Assembly: GCA_964500675.1 (NCBI GenBank)
Contig: CAZCNY010000006.1
Span: 62,001-126,000 of the forward strand
Source of the DNA: CAMLJR01 sp964500675
GTDB taxonomy: Bacteria; Pseudomonadota; Gammaproteobacteria; Pseudomonadales; CAMLJR01
Length of the DNA: 64,000 nucleotides
Direction of reading: 5' to 3'
The notes beneath the pieces were generated by a model, which was not told the origin of the DNA, ran no database searches, and was given only the letters and a program-made list of their open reading frames with translations. The first letter of the stretch is position 1. Each line of letters begins with the position of its first letter. Below, in pieces: positions 1-9,178 of this stretch. A program made the position numbers and the translations under genes.

Positions 1-711
1 CATCGTCGTGATCCATGCCTCGATCGGCGTCTCCATCGACGCATGCGGTTGCGGATTGCCGCTGCCGATATGCAGTGCGATGGTCATGTCGTGCTCGGCA
101 ATCGCCTTGTAGAAGGGATCCCAGTATTCGTTGTGAATACTCGGCAGACCTTGTTTGGTCGGGTTCTCGCTGACGCTAACCACATTGCAACCCTTGGCGT
201 GCACGCGCTTGATCTCTTCGATCATCGCCTTCATATCCCACGTCGGCAAAATCGCCAGCGGGATGAAACGACCGGGGTAGGCGCCGCACCACTCGTCGAT
301 ATGCCAGTCGTTCCAGGCGCGCAAATGCGTGAGCGCAAGATTTTTGTCCGGCGCCTGGTGAAACGTTCTATTGTCGAAACCGATCGAATTGCCGAAATTC
401 ATCTGCGCGGCAATGCCATTCACATTCATATCGTCGATACGACCGTGCACGTTGTAGCAACCCGAGCGCAGCTGCTCGATGGCGTTGGGCTCCATGCCGT
501 ATTCTTCCAACGGTCGACCCACCACGGCATTGAGGCCGATGCCCGGCTGCTGCCTGCCCTGGTACGACCAATAATTTTTACCGTTCTTGTCCGTCAACAA
601 CTTGGGGGCCGATTTCAACGCATCCCCTTTGAGATGCCGGTCGAACAGATCGGGCGGCTCGCAGATATGATCATCGGTACTGATGATCACCATATCGTTC
701 ATGTTCATCAT
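1..711 (-). CDS. amidohydrolase family 2 protein, C-terminus beyond window
   Basis: The first 237 codons of a metal-dependent amidohydrolase are read on the minus strand, and the gene runs off the left edge. The N-terminus carries the STDDHICEPP segment, matching the first metal-binding DxH strand of the amidohydrolase-2 fold, and HDMTIALHIG near the cut end is a later His strand. Two adjacent ATG codons at 706-711 follow GAGG about six bases upstream; I took the outer one. Members of this family are decarboxylases or hydrolases of aromatic and carboxylated substrates, often found beside CoA-dependent degradation genes. The substrate here cannot be read. The gene lies 166 bases downstream of the exopolysaccharide locus in the same direction but has no obvious role in it. 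Confidence 0.85.
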   Translation of the reverse strand, partial: MMNMNDMVIISTDDHICEPPDLFDRHLKGDALKSAPKLLTDKNGKNYWSYQGRQQPGIGLNAVVGRPLEEYGMEPNAIEQLRSGCYNVHGRIDDMNVNGIAAQMNFGNSIGFDNRTFHQAPDKNLALTHLRAWNDWHIDEWCGAYPGRFIPLAILPTWDMKAMIEEIKRVHAKGCNVVSVSENPTKQGLPSIHNEYWDPFYKAIAEHDMTIALHIGSGNPQPHASMETPIEAWITTM

Positions 712-877
712 TTTTTCCTCGTTTTGATAGGCGATGTTCGCAGCATCTCGCTGGGCTATGGCAACGCCCTCCGTGCGTTCAAAACCCGCAGAATCTTTTT
801 ATAATGATGACAAGTTTAAATTTACGCGCCTTGATCCAGCGCATGGAAACAGAGCACTGCGCCTTCAGAGTTTTTCA

Positions 878-2284
878 TCAGTACGCATTTTTATCGAGAA
901 ACCCGCGCGCCACCGTCAGGAAAATGATTTTGAAGTCGAACCAGACCGACCAATTGCGAATGTAGTGCATGTCGTGCTCGACGCGTTTTTGCATTTTTTC
1001 CTTGCAATCGGTTTCGCCGCGCCAACCGTTGATTTGCGCCCAGCCCGTGATGCCGGGCTTGACCAAATGGCGCTGCATGTAGCCTTCGATTTCGTTGCGG
1101 TACATCTCGTTGTGCACCACGGCATGCGGGCGCGGGCCGACAATCGACATCGAGCCTTGCAGCACATTGAAAAACTGCGGCAGCTCGTCGAGCGAGGTCT
1201 TGCGCAGCAGCGAGCCGACGCGGGTGAGGCGCGCATCGGCGCGCGTCGCCTGGCGCACATCGGCGCCGTCTTCACAGACCGTCATGGTGCGAAATTTCCA
1301 AATCAGGATTTCTTCACCGCTCAACCCATAACGGCGCTGACGGAAGAACACCGGACCCGGTGAACTGAAGCGGACCGCAGCGGCAATGCCCAGCATCGGC
1401 AACGCGATCAATATCAAAATCAGCGTGCTCAACGCGATGTCTTCGAGGCGCTTCACCAAGCGCCCGACGGAATCGAGCGGGGTGTCGTAGACGCTGATCA
1501 CCGGAATGCCGCCCAAATCGCGAATACGCGAATTGAGCAAGTTGAATGTGAAGATATCGGGCACGTACTGCACCTGCGCCGACGTATCCGCCAACGCTTG
1601 CACCAGGATTTTGGTTTTCAGCTCGGCGCGCATCGGCAGCGCGATATAAATTTCATCGAAATCGCCGCGCTTCGCCTCCGCGATCAACTGCGGCAGGCTG
1701 CCGCGCACAACGGCATCCAGTTCGGGTATCGGCTTGCTGCTGGCCTCATCGAGGTCATCATAAAATCCGTGCAGATTCAAACCCCGCCACGGACTCGAAG
1801 CGATATTGCGCGCAACCGCCATCGCCACAGCGCCCGTCCCGGCGATCGCAACGCGGCGGCTGTTGCGGCCGGAAGCGCGCAGATGACGCAAGAACAAGCG
1901 CAACACCAAGCGAAAACCGCACAATATAAACGGCGTCATCACCACCCACGTACCGATGACGCGCCGTGAAAATTGATGAGAAACTTTCAGCGCATACGCC
2001 ACCAGCAGCATCACCAGCAGCATGCTGAACCAGGAAATAAACACCTGGCGAAACTCGCCCAGCAGCGACTGCCCGCGCCACGACGCATACAAGTTACCGC
2101 GCTGGGCAAAAAGAAAATAAAGCAACGTCGAGATGGCGTCGGCGAGACCATAACCGTGGGTCCAACTGACGCCCATGACGACCGCGGCGACGTGAAAGCC
2201 CCCCCACACCATCGCGACATCGATGAGTTGCTGCAGGAAGCTGAACAAAGAATGATTCTGCTTCACAAAACCGCCGGGGATCAT
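878..2284 (-). CDS. undecaprenyl-phosphate sugar-1-phosphate transferase (WcaJ-like, polyprenyl glycosylphosphotransferase)
   Basis: A 468-residue inner-membrane enzyme that begins polysaccharide repeat-unit synthesis by moving a sugar-1-phosphate from a nucleotide sugar to undecaprenyl phosphate. The N-terminal half has several hydrophobic helices and a nucleotide-binding-like CoA_binding_3 region (GTGAVAMAVARN near residue 150). The C-terminal 200 residues are a bacterial sugar transferase domain with the conserved strings RQRRYGLSG, WKFRTM, KTSLDELPQ, MSIVGPRP and KPGITGWAQ. Length and architecture match WcaJ-type enzymes, which usually transfer glucose-1-phosphate; the actual sugar is unproven. 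It is the last gene of the minus-strand exopolysaccharide locus, 197 bases after the TagA/WecG gene. Confidence 0.93.
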   Translation of the reverse strand: MIPGGFVKQNHSLFSFLQQLIDVAMVWGGFHVAAVVMGVSWTHGYGLADAISTLLYFLFAQRGNLYASWRGQSLLGEFRQVFISWFSMLLVMLLVAYALKVSHQFSRRVIGTWVVMTPFILCGFRLVLRLFLRHLRASGRNSRRVAIAGTGAVAMAVARNIASSPWRGLNLHGFYDDLDEASSKPIPELDAVVRGSLPQLIAEAKRGDFDEIYIALPMRAELKTKILVQALADTSAQVQYVPDIFTFNLLNSRIRDLGGIPVISVYDTPLDSVGRLVKRLEDIALSTLILILIALPMLGIAAAVRFSSPGPVFFRQRRYGLSGEEILIWKFRTMTVCEDGADVRQATRADARLTRVGSLLRKTSLDELPQFFNVLQGSMSIVGPRPHAVVHNEMYRNEIEGYMQRHLVKPGITGWAQINGWRGETDCKEKMQKRVEHDMHYIRNWSVWFDFKIIFLTVARGFLDKNAY

Positions 2285-2481
2285 GGCTCGTTCCTTTTTT
2301 CAGTCAAAACCAAGAGCAGGTGTTAGGCAGGCTCATCATTTATAGTCGGCAATCGCGCGACTGTAAATTGAATGCGCAATAATCGCAGCGAGCGACTGTC
2401 GATGCGTTCGCGCGCCGATTCACTCGTGTACCGGTCAACTGGCAGCGACGCGACACACCGTGAAACGAATCTCAATTTTTT

Positions 2482-3273
2482 CTAACAGAAAACAGAAAAT
2501 TTCTGTCTTATTTTTTCTTTCAGCAGCAACCACGCGAAACGGCTATTTGTCGATAAATAACGTCGCCACATACGGCGCGGCTCCTGCATAACCCGATACA
2601 ACCACTCCAGCCCGCTGCGCTGCATCCATAAGGGTGCGCGCTTCACTTTGCCAGCGACCACATCGAATGTACCGCCAACCCCCATCACAAAATCCACGCC
2701 CAGAGCGCCTTTCCAGCGCGCAATGAAATTTTCCTTTTGCGGAGAGGTAATGGCGACAAACAGCAAGCGCGCGCCACTGGCGCGAATCCTTTCTACCACC
2801 GCAACTTCATCATCCCAAAAATAACCGTGGTGATGCCCGGCAATTTTTAAATCGGGATAGACCATTTGGAGATTAACGGCGGCGCTCATAACAACCTCTT
2901 CGGTAGCGCCGAGCAAATAAACCGGAAAACCTCTGCGCGCACTCAGCGCGAGTAACCCATGGAATAAGTCGATGCCCGCCACCCGCTCAGGAACGCTGTG
3001 TCCTAAAAATCGCGCGCCCCAGACGACACCCATGCCGTCGATATTAATGATGTCGCAATCGATAACGGATTTTCGCAGCACCGCATCCTGCTGCATGTGT
3101 ACGAGTTTTGCCACATTGACAACCGCATGCTGCGTGAACACTCCGGCATCCAGGCGCGCAGCGATCATCTGCAACGTTTCCGCCATAGTGAGGCTGTGCA
3201 TGGCACACCCGGCAAGCGAAATGGTGTTGGCTTGTTGTTCTTGCAACATTTCATGTCCGGATTGTCGAGACAC
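2482..3273 (-). CDS. WecB/TagA/CpsF family glycosyltransferase
   Basis: 263 residues, the usual size for GT26 enzymes such as WecG and TagA, which add ManNAc- or ManNAcA-type sugars to a lipid-linked acceptor. Visible family strings are NIDGMGVVWGARFLG, ERVAGIDLF, the GATEEVV turn, LLFVAITSPQKENFI and VMGVGGTFDVVAGKVKRAPLWMQ, the last being the typical C-terminal signature. It should act on the cytoplasmic face of the inner membrane, adding the second sugar after the priming transferase. It sits between the priming transferase gene and a methyltransferase gene in the exopolysaccharide locus. Both donor and acceptor are inferred. Confidence 0.9.
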   Translation of the reverse strand: MSRQSGHEMLQEQQANTISLAGCAMHSLTMAETLQMIAARLDAGVFTQHAVVNVAKLVHMQQDAVLRKSVIDCDIINIDGMGVVWGARFLGHSVPERVAGIDLFHGLLALSARRGFPVYLLGATEEVVMSAAVNLQMVYPDLKIAGHHHGYFWDDEVAVVERIRASGARLLFVAITSPQKENFIARWKGALGVDFVMGVGGTFDVVAGKVKRAPLWMQRSGLEWLYRVMQEPRRMWRRYLSTNSRFAWLLLKEKIRQKFSVFC

Positions 3274-3339
3274 AATGAATCCATGGCGAAACTGAGCAGC
3301 GGTAAATCGATCAAGAATTTAATTAAGACCGGTTATCGT

Positions 3340-4191
3340 CTATTTATCGATCGGGACCATCTCGACCCACAGATGCCAGCCGAGCAAACGCTGCAACGGA
3401 AGCCATTTAACCGGCAGCGGTGGCGCATGCATGAATTGCTTGTACGCATGAATAATTTTAAATTTTGGAAAATCTTTTGCAACCATTGCCGTATCGTAGA
3501 CTTTTGCATATGGATTTAGCGGTCCATCGGTATTGCGATGAATAAAATTTTCCATGCGCAAATAGTTCATCAACCCCACTTGTCTGGCATTGGCGAGATG
3601 CTGCCCATACAGGCCGCCCGGCCTATAGCCCGACGCATATATTGCCAGCAACCCCAGGCGCCGGAGCAATACGATAGCAAGCAAATAATTCAGCGAGTAT
3701 TTTGCATACAGCATGACCACGAGCTTACCGCCCGGTCTCAATACGCGTGCAATTTCACGTTGCGCGCGTTCGATGTCGGGAACGTGATGCAATACGCCGT
3801 GGCTAAAAACAATATCGAAACTGTTATCCGCAAAAGGCAGATTCAATACGCTGCCCTGCCTGACCTCGCCGTAGGGCAGATTTCGCAATTGCAATCTCGC
3901 GAGCACGCGCTCGACCGATTCGGTCGTGAGGTCGACACCCGACCAGCGCGCGCCGCGTCGAATGATTTGCTCGGAGTCCGCGCCCAGACCCAGGCCGATT
4001 TCTAACGTCTCCTTATCGTTAAAATCGATCCGGTTCAGGCAGTCTAAAATATGCCGCTCCTTGCGATAGCGATACGCATCAAAATGCGAAAAGTAAACGT
4101 CGTAGTCATTGCGGAATTTCTCGAGCCCGCCAATCAGCCCATCGCCGCACGGATGCTGCTGCCAGAAGTTTTGAACATCCAATTCATTCAT
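3340..4191 (-). CDS. class I SAM-dependent methyltransferase of the exopolysaccharide locus
   Basis: 283 residues with a methyltransf_11-type core: motif I LEIGLGLGADSEQI near residues 61-74, the acidic post-I residue in WSGVDLT, motif II around FDIVFSHGVLHHVPD and the motif III segment LRPGGKLVVMLYAKYS. The start ATG at 4189-4191 is the first in frame. The protein probably methylates a sugar or lipid-linked intermediate of the polysaccharide because it is embedded in that locus, but its substrate is not readable from sequence. Its upstream region contains four tandem 18-base repeats. Confidence 0.85.
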   Translation of the reverse strand: MNELDVQNFWQQHPCGDGLIGGLEKFRNDYDVYFSHFDAYRYRKERHILDCLNRIDFNDKETLEIGLGLGADSEQIIRRGARWSGVDLTTESVERVLARLQLRNLPYGEVRQGSVLNLPFADNSFDIVFSHGVLHHVPDIERAQREIARVLRPGGKLVVMLYAKYSLNYLLAIVLLRRLGLLAIYASGYRPGGLYGQHLANARQVGLMNYLRMENFIHRNTDGPLNPYAKVYDTAMVAKDFPKFKIIHAYKQFMHAPPLPVKWLPLQRLLGWHLWVEMVPIDK

Positions 4192-4210
4192 TGCGCCACT
4201 CCGCGTGCAT

Positions 4211-4282
4211 AATTACGGTGATGTTCGTAATTGTGATGATGTTCGTAATTGTGATGATGTCCGCAATTGCGGTGATGCTCAC
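4211..4282. repeat. four tandem copies of an 18-bp unit
   Basis: Four head-to-tail 18-base copies begin at 4211, 4229, 4247 and 4265, each of the form AATTgygrTGATGytCgy. Copies 2 and 3 are the closest to each other. The array fills the gap between the amidotransferase gene stop and the methyltransferase start, so it lies in the 5' region of the latter. No spacers are present, so this is not a CRISPR array. Confidence 0.9.
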
Positions 4283-4338
4283 ATTCGCCCAAACATATCA
4301 CGACTTTATTCGCAATTGAGTGACTATCCGTAACGGCG

Positions 4339-6186
4339 TTACAGCGCCGCTTCGCGTCGCCATAACGCCAACATCAATAGCGCAAATATCTGCCTGCTGC
4401 GATCGGGGCGATGAGCCAGATGCTCTCTCCAGAGTCGCGCAACGCCTTCGCGTCGCAACAAACCGTCAAGACCATCCAACAACAGCTCTTCCACCCAATC
4501 GCGCCAAATGCCGCGCGACCAGGCACCGAACGGCACCTGAAACCCTTTTTTCTTGCGATGCACGATCGTCGGCGGCAGATAATGTTCCGCCATTTTTTTA
4601 TGCACCACTTTGCCATGTCGCCAACGGATGCGATAGTCGATTGGAAGCGATTCGATAAATCGCACCAGTTCGATATCCAGCATCGGCACACGGGCTTCCA
4701 ACGATACCGCCATGGAAATTTTATCGCCGTACAACAGCAAGTCATCCGCGAGATTCATGCGCGAATCCAAGCGCATCATGCGCTCCGCACTGCGTAACTC
4801 CGGCGCGCCGCGCAGCCACTCCAACCAAGAATTAATCGAAGCGCGCGCACCGCCATCATCGATATCCCCCAATAACAGGCGACGCTCTTCGGACGAAAAT
4901 AACGCGCACGCTTCGAGAATCTGAGCGCCAGGTTCGCGCGCGGACAAACTGCGCAAACCGCGGGAAATAGCTTCTGGCTTTGCCGACCATAAAGACGCCA
5001 CGCTCGCGCTCACACGCCAGAGTGCAGGCAGCGGCAAACAATCGCGCAGCCATTCGATTTGATAACGAAAATATCCGCCCCACGGTTCGTCGCCGCCCTG
5101 CCCCGTCAGCACCACCGTCACATCCTTGCGGGCGCGCTGCACCAAATGCCACATCGGCATCACCGAAGTGGTGCCGAGCGGTTCCTCCACCGCTCGAACA
5201 ATTGCGGGCAGCGATTCGCGCAATTGTTCAGGCGTTGTGATGACATGATGAAAAGGCAACCCCAACACGCGTGCCGTTTCCGCCGCATCGTCAATTTCGC
5301 ACTCGGCATGATTCGCACCGAAACCGACGGTAAAGCAGGGCAAATCGCGCCCGGCTGCTTTCGCCATCGCCGCCACCAGCGCCGAATCCACGCCGCCCGA
5401 AAGCAAAACACCCACCGGCACATCGGCAAGCAATTGCCGCTTAACCGCCGCCGCCAGCACCTCGCGATAAGCGTGTGTTGCGTCATCGATACTGCCGACG
5501 AAACGATGTGTAACGGGTTGTATATAGCGAGCAACCGCGATGTCGCCGCTGGCCACATCGCGCGTTAACAAAAATCCAGGCGGCAAGCGTTGCACCCCTT
5601 GCCACAACGTTGCCGGCGATGGCGTGTAACGCAACGATAGAAATTGACGCAACGCCGCCGCATCAACCGCCGCCTTCACGCCCACGCTTCGCAGTGCGCG
5701 CACTTCCGAAGCAAAAACCAATGAGTTCTGCGCATCGGCGGAGTGCAGCCTGGCAAAATAAAGCGGCTTCACGCCGAATGGGTCGCGCGCCAAATACAGT
5801 TTGCCTAGCTGCGTATCGAGCGCCGCAAACGCAAACATGCCATTCAACAGCGGCAATGTCACATCGAGTCCTTTCTGCGCGATCAGCTCGACGAGTGTTT
5901 CGCTATCGGAGTGGCCGCGAAACGGACCCGTTAATAAATCGCGAAGCTCAAGGTGGTTATAGATCTCACCGTTGAAAGTCACCCACCAGCGTTTATCGCG
6001 GCTCTGCATCGGCTGGCGGCCCGCCGGCGAAAGATCGAGAATGGATAAGCGCGTATGGCCCAACCAAACGCAATGACCATCGACAGTAAATTGCTCGATG
6101 CTATCGCCATCGGGGCCGCGATGACGTAACGTATTTAACGTACTTGCGGTGAGCGGAACATCGACTGTGCCGATTATGCCGCACAT
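4339..6186 (-). CDS. glutamine-dependent asparagine synthetase-like amidotransferase
   Basis: 615 residues. The N-terminal class II glutamine amidotransferase domain begins MCGIIG, so the catalytic Cys is exposed at position 2, and it contains LRHRGPDG. The C-terminal synthetase domain holds the PP-loop LLSGGVDSALVAAMA near residue 260 and the later strings LTGQGGDEPWGGYFRYQ and RVPMLDIELVRF. AsnB makes asparagine from aspartate, glutamine and ATP, but paralogues inside polysaccharide loci are usually thought to amidate uronic-acid sugars or other carboxylates on the polymer. The location here favours that second role. The start overlaps the end of the upstream alpha/alpha-toroid gene by 13 bases, suggesting co-translation. 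Confidence 0.9.
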   Translation of the reverse strand: MCGIIGTVDVPLTASTLNTLRHRGPDGDSIEQFTVDGHCVWLGHTRLSILDLSPAGRQPMQSRDKRWWVTFNGEIYNHLELRDLLTGPFRGHSDSETLVELIAQKGLDVTLPLLNGMFAFAALDTQLGKLYLARDPFGVKPLYFARLHSADAQNSLVFASEVRALRSVGVKAAVDAAALRQFLSLRYTPSPATLWQGVQRLPPGFLLTRDVASGDIAVARYIQPVTHRFVGSIDDATHAYREVLAAAVKRQLLADVPVGVLLSGGVDSALVAAMAKAAGRDLPCFTVGFGANHAECEIDDAAETARVLGLPFHHVITTPEQLRESLPAIVRAVEEPLGTTSVMPMWHLVQRARKDVTVVLTGQGGDEPWGGYFRYQIEWLRDCLPLPALWRVSASVASLWSAKPEAISRGLRSLSAREPGAQILEACALFSSEERRLLLGDIDDGGARASINSWLEWLRGAPELRSAERMMRLDSRMNLADDLLLYGDKISMAVSLEARVPMLDIELVRFIESLPIDYRIRWRHGKVVHKKMAEHYLPPTIVHRKKKGFQVPFGAWSRGIWRDWVEELLLDGLDGLLRREGVARLWREHLAHRPDRSRQIFALLMLALWRREAAL

Positions 6187-7370
6187 GCAAATTTCCTCAA
6201 TGCCGCATCAAGACGCGCGCGCTGATAAAGAAAAGGCGCGATTCCCCAGCGCAAAAAATCCCTGCCCCAACGCCGCCCGAACCTATCGATACGACAATAC
6301 CAATGCACGCCCTTCGCAAACCGCTTTTCCACGCGCGCCGCCAATTCTCGCGCCTCGTCGCGCAAACCGAAATCGATCAGCAAACCGAGATATTCGGCTT
6401 GATCGTAAATATCCCATGTGAATGGGTCCAGGTGTGAACGCAAGGTAAATCGCCGACACAGGCGCGCGTTTGCGTCGTATAAATTTTCACGAATAAATTT
6501 CCAGCCGCGTGCGATGGCATCGCGCACAACGGGCTCGGCATCCGGCAGAAGTTCGCTGACTTTCAACAGGTTCTTCACCACGAAACAGGAATGGAAACAA
6601 TCGATGAAGTTGCCTGCTTCTTTGTCCGCATAATAAAACCAGCTGCCATCCGCTTGCTGCTGTGCAACGACCCAGCGCGCGAGCCGCAATGCTTTTTCCC
6701 GCGCAACACGGCGGATCTCCGATCTGCCATGTACGGCATGCAGCGCGTAGGCAAACGCCGCATAGGCGTTGGCGTTCACGACGATGCGCGGCTCATCGAC
6801 AGGTGCGTACGAGAGCGCCAAATATTCTTCGCTTGCCGCCATCACCTTGAGCGATTCCAGAAACCCCCAGGTTGCGTGAAATAGCTGCATAGCCTCGGCA
6901 TGGCAGTTCGCATTTTCCGCAAGCACGAGCAACGCGTCCATCACATACGGCGTGTGTGTCACGAACGGAATGTCAGGCCCATACCATCCGTTTTTCGACA
7001 TCCACGGAAAACCCAAGCCCCAAGCGACGCTATCGTGCAGTACAATTGCCTGGTTTTTAAAATCAGCCAAAGCGGCATATTTATAGTCGTCGCCCACCGA
7101 GGAAATTAGCATTTCGGTTAAATAGCCATGCGCGGAAAGTATCGGGTATGGCCGCGATACAATCCTCAAGAGCTTTCGCATCATTATCGGAAACAACAAA
7201 TCTAAAATCGAAAGAACCGCCGCAGCCATTTTCCCCCAGATAGCGCCGCGATAATACGCTTTGCGGATTGCTACTCCGCCATTCGTTGCCCAAAGGTCGT
7301 AGGGATCGAAGCTTATCCATTCGCGGATCTTGTCTTTGCGGCAAACAGCGTTATCGATTTTAACTGCCAT
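6174..7370 (-). CDS. alpha/alpha-toroid (terpenoid cyclase/glycosidase-like) protein of the EPS locus
   Basis: About 398 residues. I chose the ATG at 7368-7370 because AAGGA lies about five bases upstream; an earlier in-frame ATG at 7424 has no such signal. The body contains repeated helix pairs with strings such as LARWVVAQQQADGSWFYYAD, DCFHSCFVVKNLLKV and WDIYDQAEYLGLLIDFG, characteristic of six-hairpin or squalene-cyclase-type toroids. Such folds occur in prenyl cyclases, uronate lyases and glycoside hydrolases. No DXDD cyclase motif is evident, so a role as a sugar epimerase, lyase or accessory protein for the polysaccharide is possible. The exact activity is unknown. Confidence 0.75.
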   Translation of the reverse strand: MAVKIDNAVCRKDKIREWISFDPYDLWATNGGVAIRKAYYRGAIWGKMAAAVLSILDLLFPIMMRKLLRIVSRPYPILSAHGYLTEMLISSVGDDYKYAALADFKNQAIVLHDSVAWGLGFPWMSKNGWYGPDIPFVTHTPYVMDALLVLAENANCHAEAMQLFHATWGFLESLKVMAASEEYLALSYAPVDEPRIVVNANAYAAFAYALHAVHGRSEIRRVAREKALRLARWVVAQQQADGSWFYYADKEAGNFIDCFHSCFVVKNLLKVSELLPDAEPVVRDAIARGWKFIRENLYDANARLCRRFTLRSHLDPFTWDIYDQAEYLGLLIDFGLRDEARELAARVEKRFAKGVHWYCRIDRFGRRWGRDFLRWGIAPFLYQRARLDAALRKFACAA

Positions 7371-7417
7371 AAAATTCCTTGTTGATAAAACACCACAAGC
7401 AGTCGTTATACTACAGC

Positions 7418-7449
7418 AAGTCAAAACATCGGGAAGTCAAAATGTCGAA
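7418..7449. repeat. two tandem 16-bp units in a divergent promoter region
   Basis: Two adjacent 16-base copies (7418-7433 and 7434-7449), both starting AAGTCAAAA, agree at 12 of 16 positions. They lie in the 114-base gap between the divergently transcribed toroid-protein and methyltransferase genes, where promoters for both must lie. Confidence 0.6.
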
Positions 7450-7484
7450 GCAGCGGAATGTTAAACCGCGAATCAGGAGAATCA

Positions 7485-8291
7485 ATGAACGTTTCTGAGC
7501 TGAAGCCAGGCGATGATCATTATATGGCGTATGTCGGCCCGCCGGACCAATATGATTTTATGGGCGCCACGCAATTTCGCTTGCTCACCACGTTGGGTTT
7601 GCGCGCCAATCATTCGCTGTTGGATTTTGGCTGTGGCTCGCTTCGCACCGGCAGACTCTTTCTCAGCTATCTCGATGCAGAGCGATATTTTGGCATTGAG
7701 CCAAGCAAACGATTAATCGAAGACGCCATTAATAATCAGGTCGGAAATGACTTGATCGCCATAAAGAAACCTCATTTTGATCACAACAGCGATTTCAAGA
7801 CTGATGTCTTTTCCACAAAGTTTGATTTCATTATCGCGCAGTCCATTTTTTCTCACACAAGCATGGACCTTACAAACATTGCCTTGCGCAATTTCAAGGA
7901 GTCACTGAACCCCAATGGCCTTATCGCCGCAACCTTTGTCGAGGGCGTTACAGACAGCGATGACGAAGGCTGGGTCTATCCAGGTTGCGTCACCTATCGC
8001 CGCTCAACAATAAAAAAGCTTGCTGAAAAAGTCGACTTATTCGTTATTCGACTGCCGTGGTATCACCCGAGCCAGACTTGGTACCTGCTTGCAGCCAATA
8101 GAAATCGGCTACCGAGTAAAGCCATGTTGCGCCATTTGAACGGCGCAGTGCTGTTTGATCCAGAGCATACTGGAAGCTGGAAACTGCGACAAAGAATCAT
8201 GAGGTCGATCAAGACTCCTTTGAAACAAGCTCTGCCGCGACCAATTCGAGAGGGGCTCAAGAAAATGCTGGCAAATAAACAGAGTATTTAG
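7485..8291 (+). CDS. class I SAM-dependent methyltransferase, the only plus-strand gene in the EPS locus
   Basis: 268 residues from the ATG at 7485, preceded by AGGAG at good spacing; an ATG at 7458 lacks a ribosome binding site. The Rossmann motif I reads LLDFGCGSLRTGRLFL near residues 42-55, followed by YFGIEPS, FDFIIAQSIFSHTSM and LNPNGLIAATF. The YVGPPDQYDFMGATQFRLL opening is typical of methyltransferases found in sugar or glycan loci. It stands alone on the plus strand among minus-strand genes, so it needs its own promoter and may have arrived separately. Substrate unknown. Confidence 0.82.
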   Translation: MNVSELKPGDDHYMAYVGPPDQYDFMGATQFRLLTTLGLRANHSLLDFGCGSLRTGRLFLSYLDAERYFGIEPSKRLIEDAINNQVGNDLIAIKKPHFDHNSDFKTDVFSTKFDFIIAQSIFSHTSMDLTNIALRNFKESLNPNGLIAATFVEGVTDSDDEGWVYPGCVTYRRSTIKKLAEKVDLFVIRLPWYHPSQTWYLLAANRNRLPSKAMLRHLNGAVLFDPEHTGSWKLRQRIMRSIKTPLKQALPRPIREGLKKMLANKQSI

Positions 8292-8305
8292 CGAATGTCG
8301 TTTTG

Positions 8306-9178
8306 TTAATTCGCCTTTCCGATGGAACCCAATGCAGCCATGTCGGGCTTCGCCACGTGCGTCATCACCGAACCAGCGAACCACAGGGTGAAATTATTGA
8401 TGGGGGTCGCTCTATCCAGCGTCCACCAGCATTTTGAAAGTTTGCGAACGGCGGCATCACACTTATTGGACAATAATTTTTGAAACAATTTATCGAGCAT
8501 GGCGAACCAATCGTAGGGAATCAGTTCGACCGTCAAATTATCCTTGCCGAAAAATTGATGGATTTTGTTTCGGGTAAGGATCACATCGCCCAACCGCTGC
8601 ATTTCCTCTTTGTTGTGAAAGAGGTGATACAGGGGATTCTCGCCAAAGGAATCCGCGAAGAACATCTCGCCGCCGGCCTTCAATACTCTTTTCAGCTCGG
8701 TGGACACGCCCTCGTACTTGATGAAGTGATGCAATGAAGCGTGGCCGATAACGAAATCCACCGACTCGTCATCGAGATCGATTTTCTCCAAGCTATTCGG
8801 CAAAAATTTCACATTCGCCTGCACGCCAATAATGTTAGCCAGCTCCCCCGCCATGCGACAGGCTTCCTCGGAAATATCGACACCGTAAACCTTGAAGCCA
8901 TTCGCCGCCAGCCAAACCGATAATTCGCCTTGACCGCAACCAGCATCCAGAATCGTTATCGCCTCCGGCCTGCGATTTTTTCTCTCAACGCAATCGATCA
9001 GTCTCTGCACCGCCAAACCGCGCACCCCACCTTTCGTGCTCCCGCCCAAATAAAACGGCGACAGATTTCGTCGCTGAAATGCTTCGAGATATTCGGCTCT
9101 CCCCCGGCACTCAGAGAGTGAACTAAGCATATTTTTATAAAAATGATTGTAGGCGTCGCGATCGGTTTTATCTGTCAT
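8306..9178 (-). CDS. class I SAM-dependent methyltransferase
   Basis: 290 residues with motif I ILDAGCGQGELSVWLA, the post-I string VYGVDISEEACRMA, and FVIGHASLHHF before the motif III region LKAGGEMFFADSF. These are the hallmarks of a small-molecule or sugar O-methyltransferase. Its start and the stop of the upstream sulfotransferase share one base (TGATG), so the two are translationally coupled and probably modify the same polysaccharide. It converges with the plus-strand methyltransferase, with a 14-base gap. Confidence 0.83.
   Translation of the reverse strand: MTDKTDRDAYNHFYKNMLSSLSECRGRAEYLEAFQRRNLSPFYLGGSTKGGVRGLAVQRLIDCVERKNRRPEAITILDAGCGQGELSVWLAANGFKVYGVDISEEACRMAGELANIIGVQANVKFLPNSLEKIDLDDESVDFVIGHASLHHFIKYEGVSTELKRVLKAGGEMFFADSFGENPLYHLFHNKEEMQRLGDVILTRNKIHQFFGKDNLTVELIPYDWFAMLDKLFQKLLSNKCDAAVRKLSKCWWTLDRATPINNFTLWFAGSVMTHVAKPDMAALGSIGKAN

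Noticed and set aside
43..804. 253-codon plus-strand frame at the left edge
   Set aside because: It is antisense to the amidohydrolase coding sequence, which has a ribosome binding site and family motifs; the frame itself encodes no recognisable domain.
4211..4282. Tandem repeat considered as a CRISPR array
   Set aside because: Units are contiguous with no spacers and no cas genes are present.
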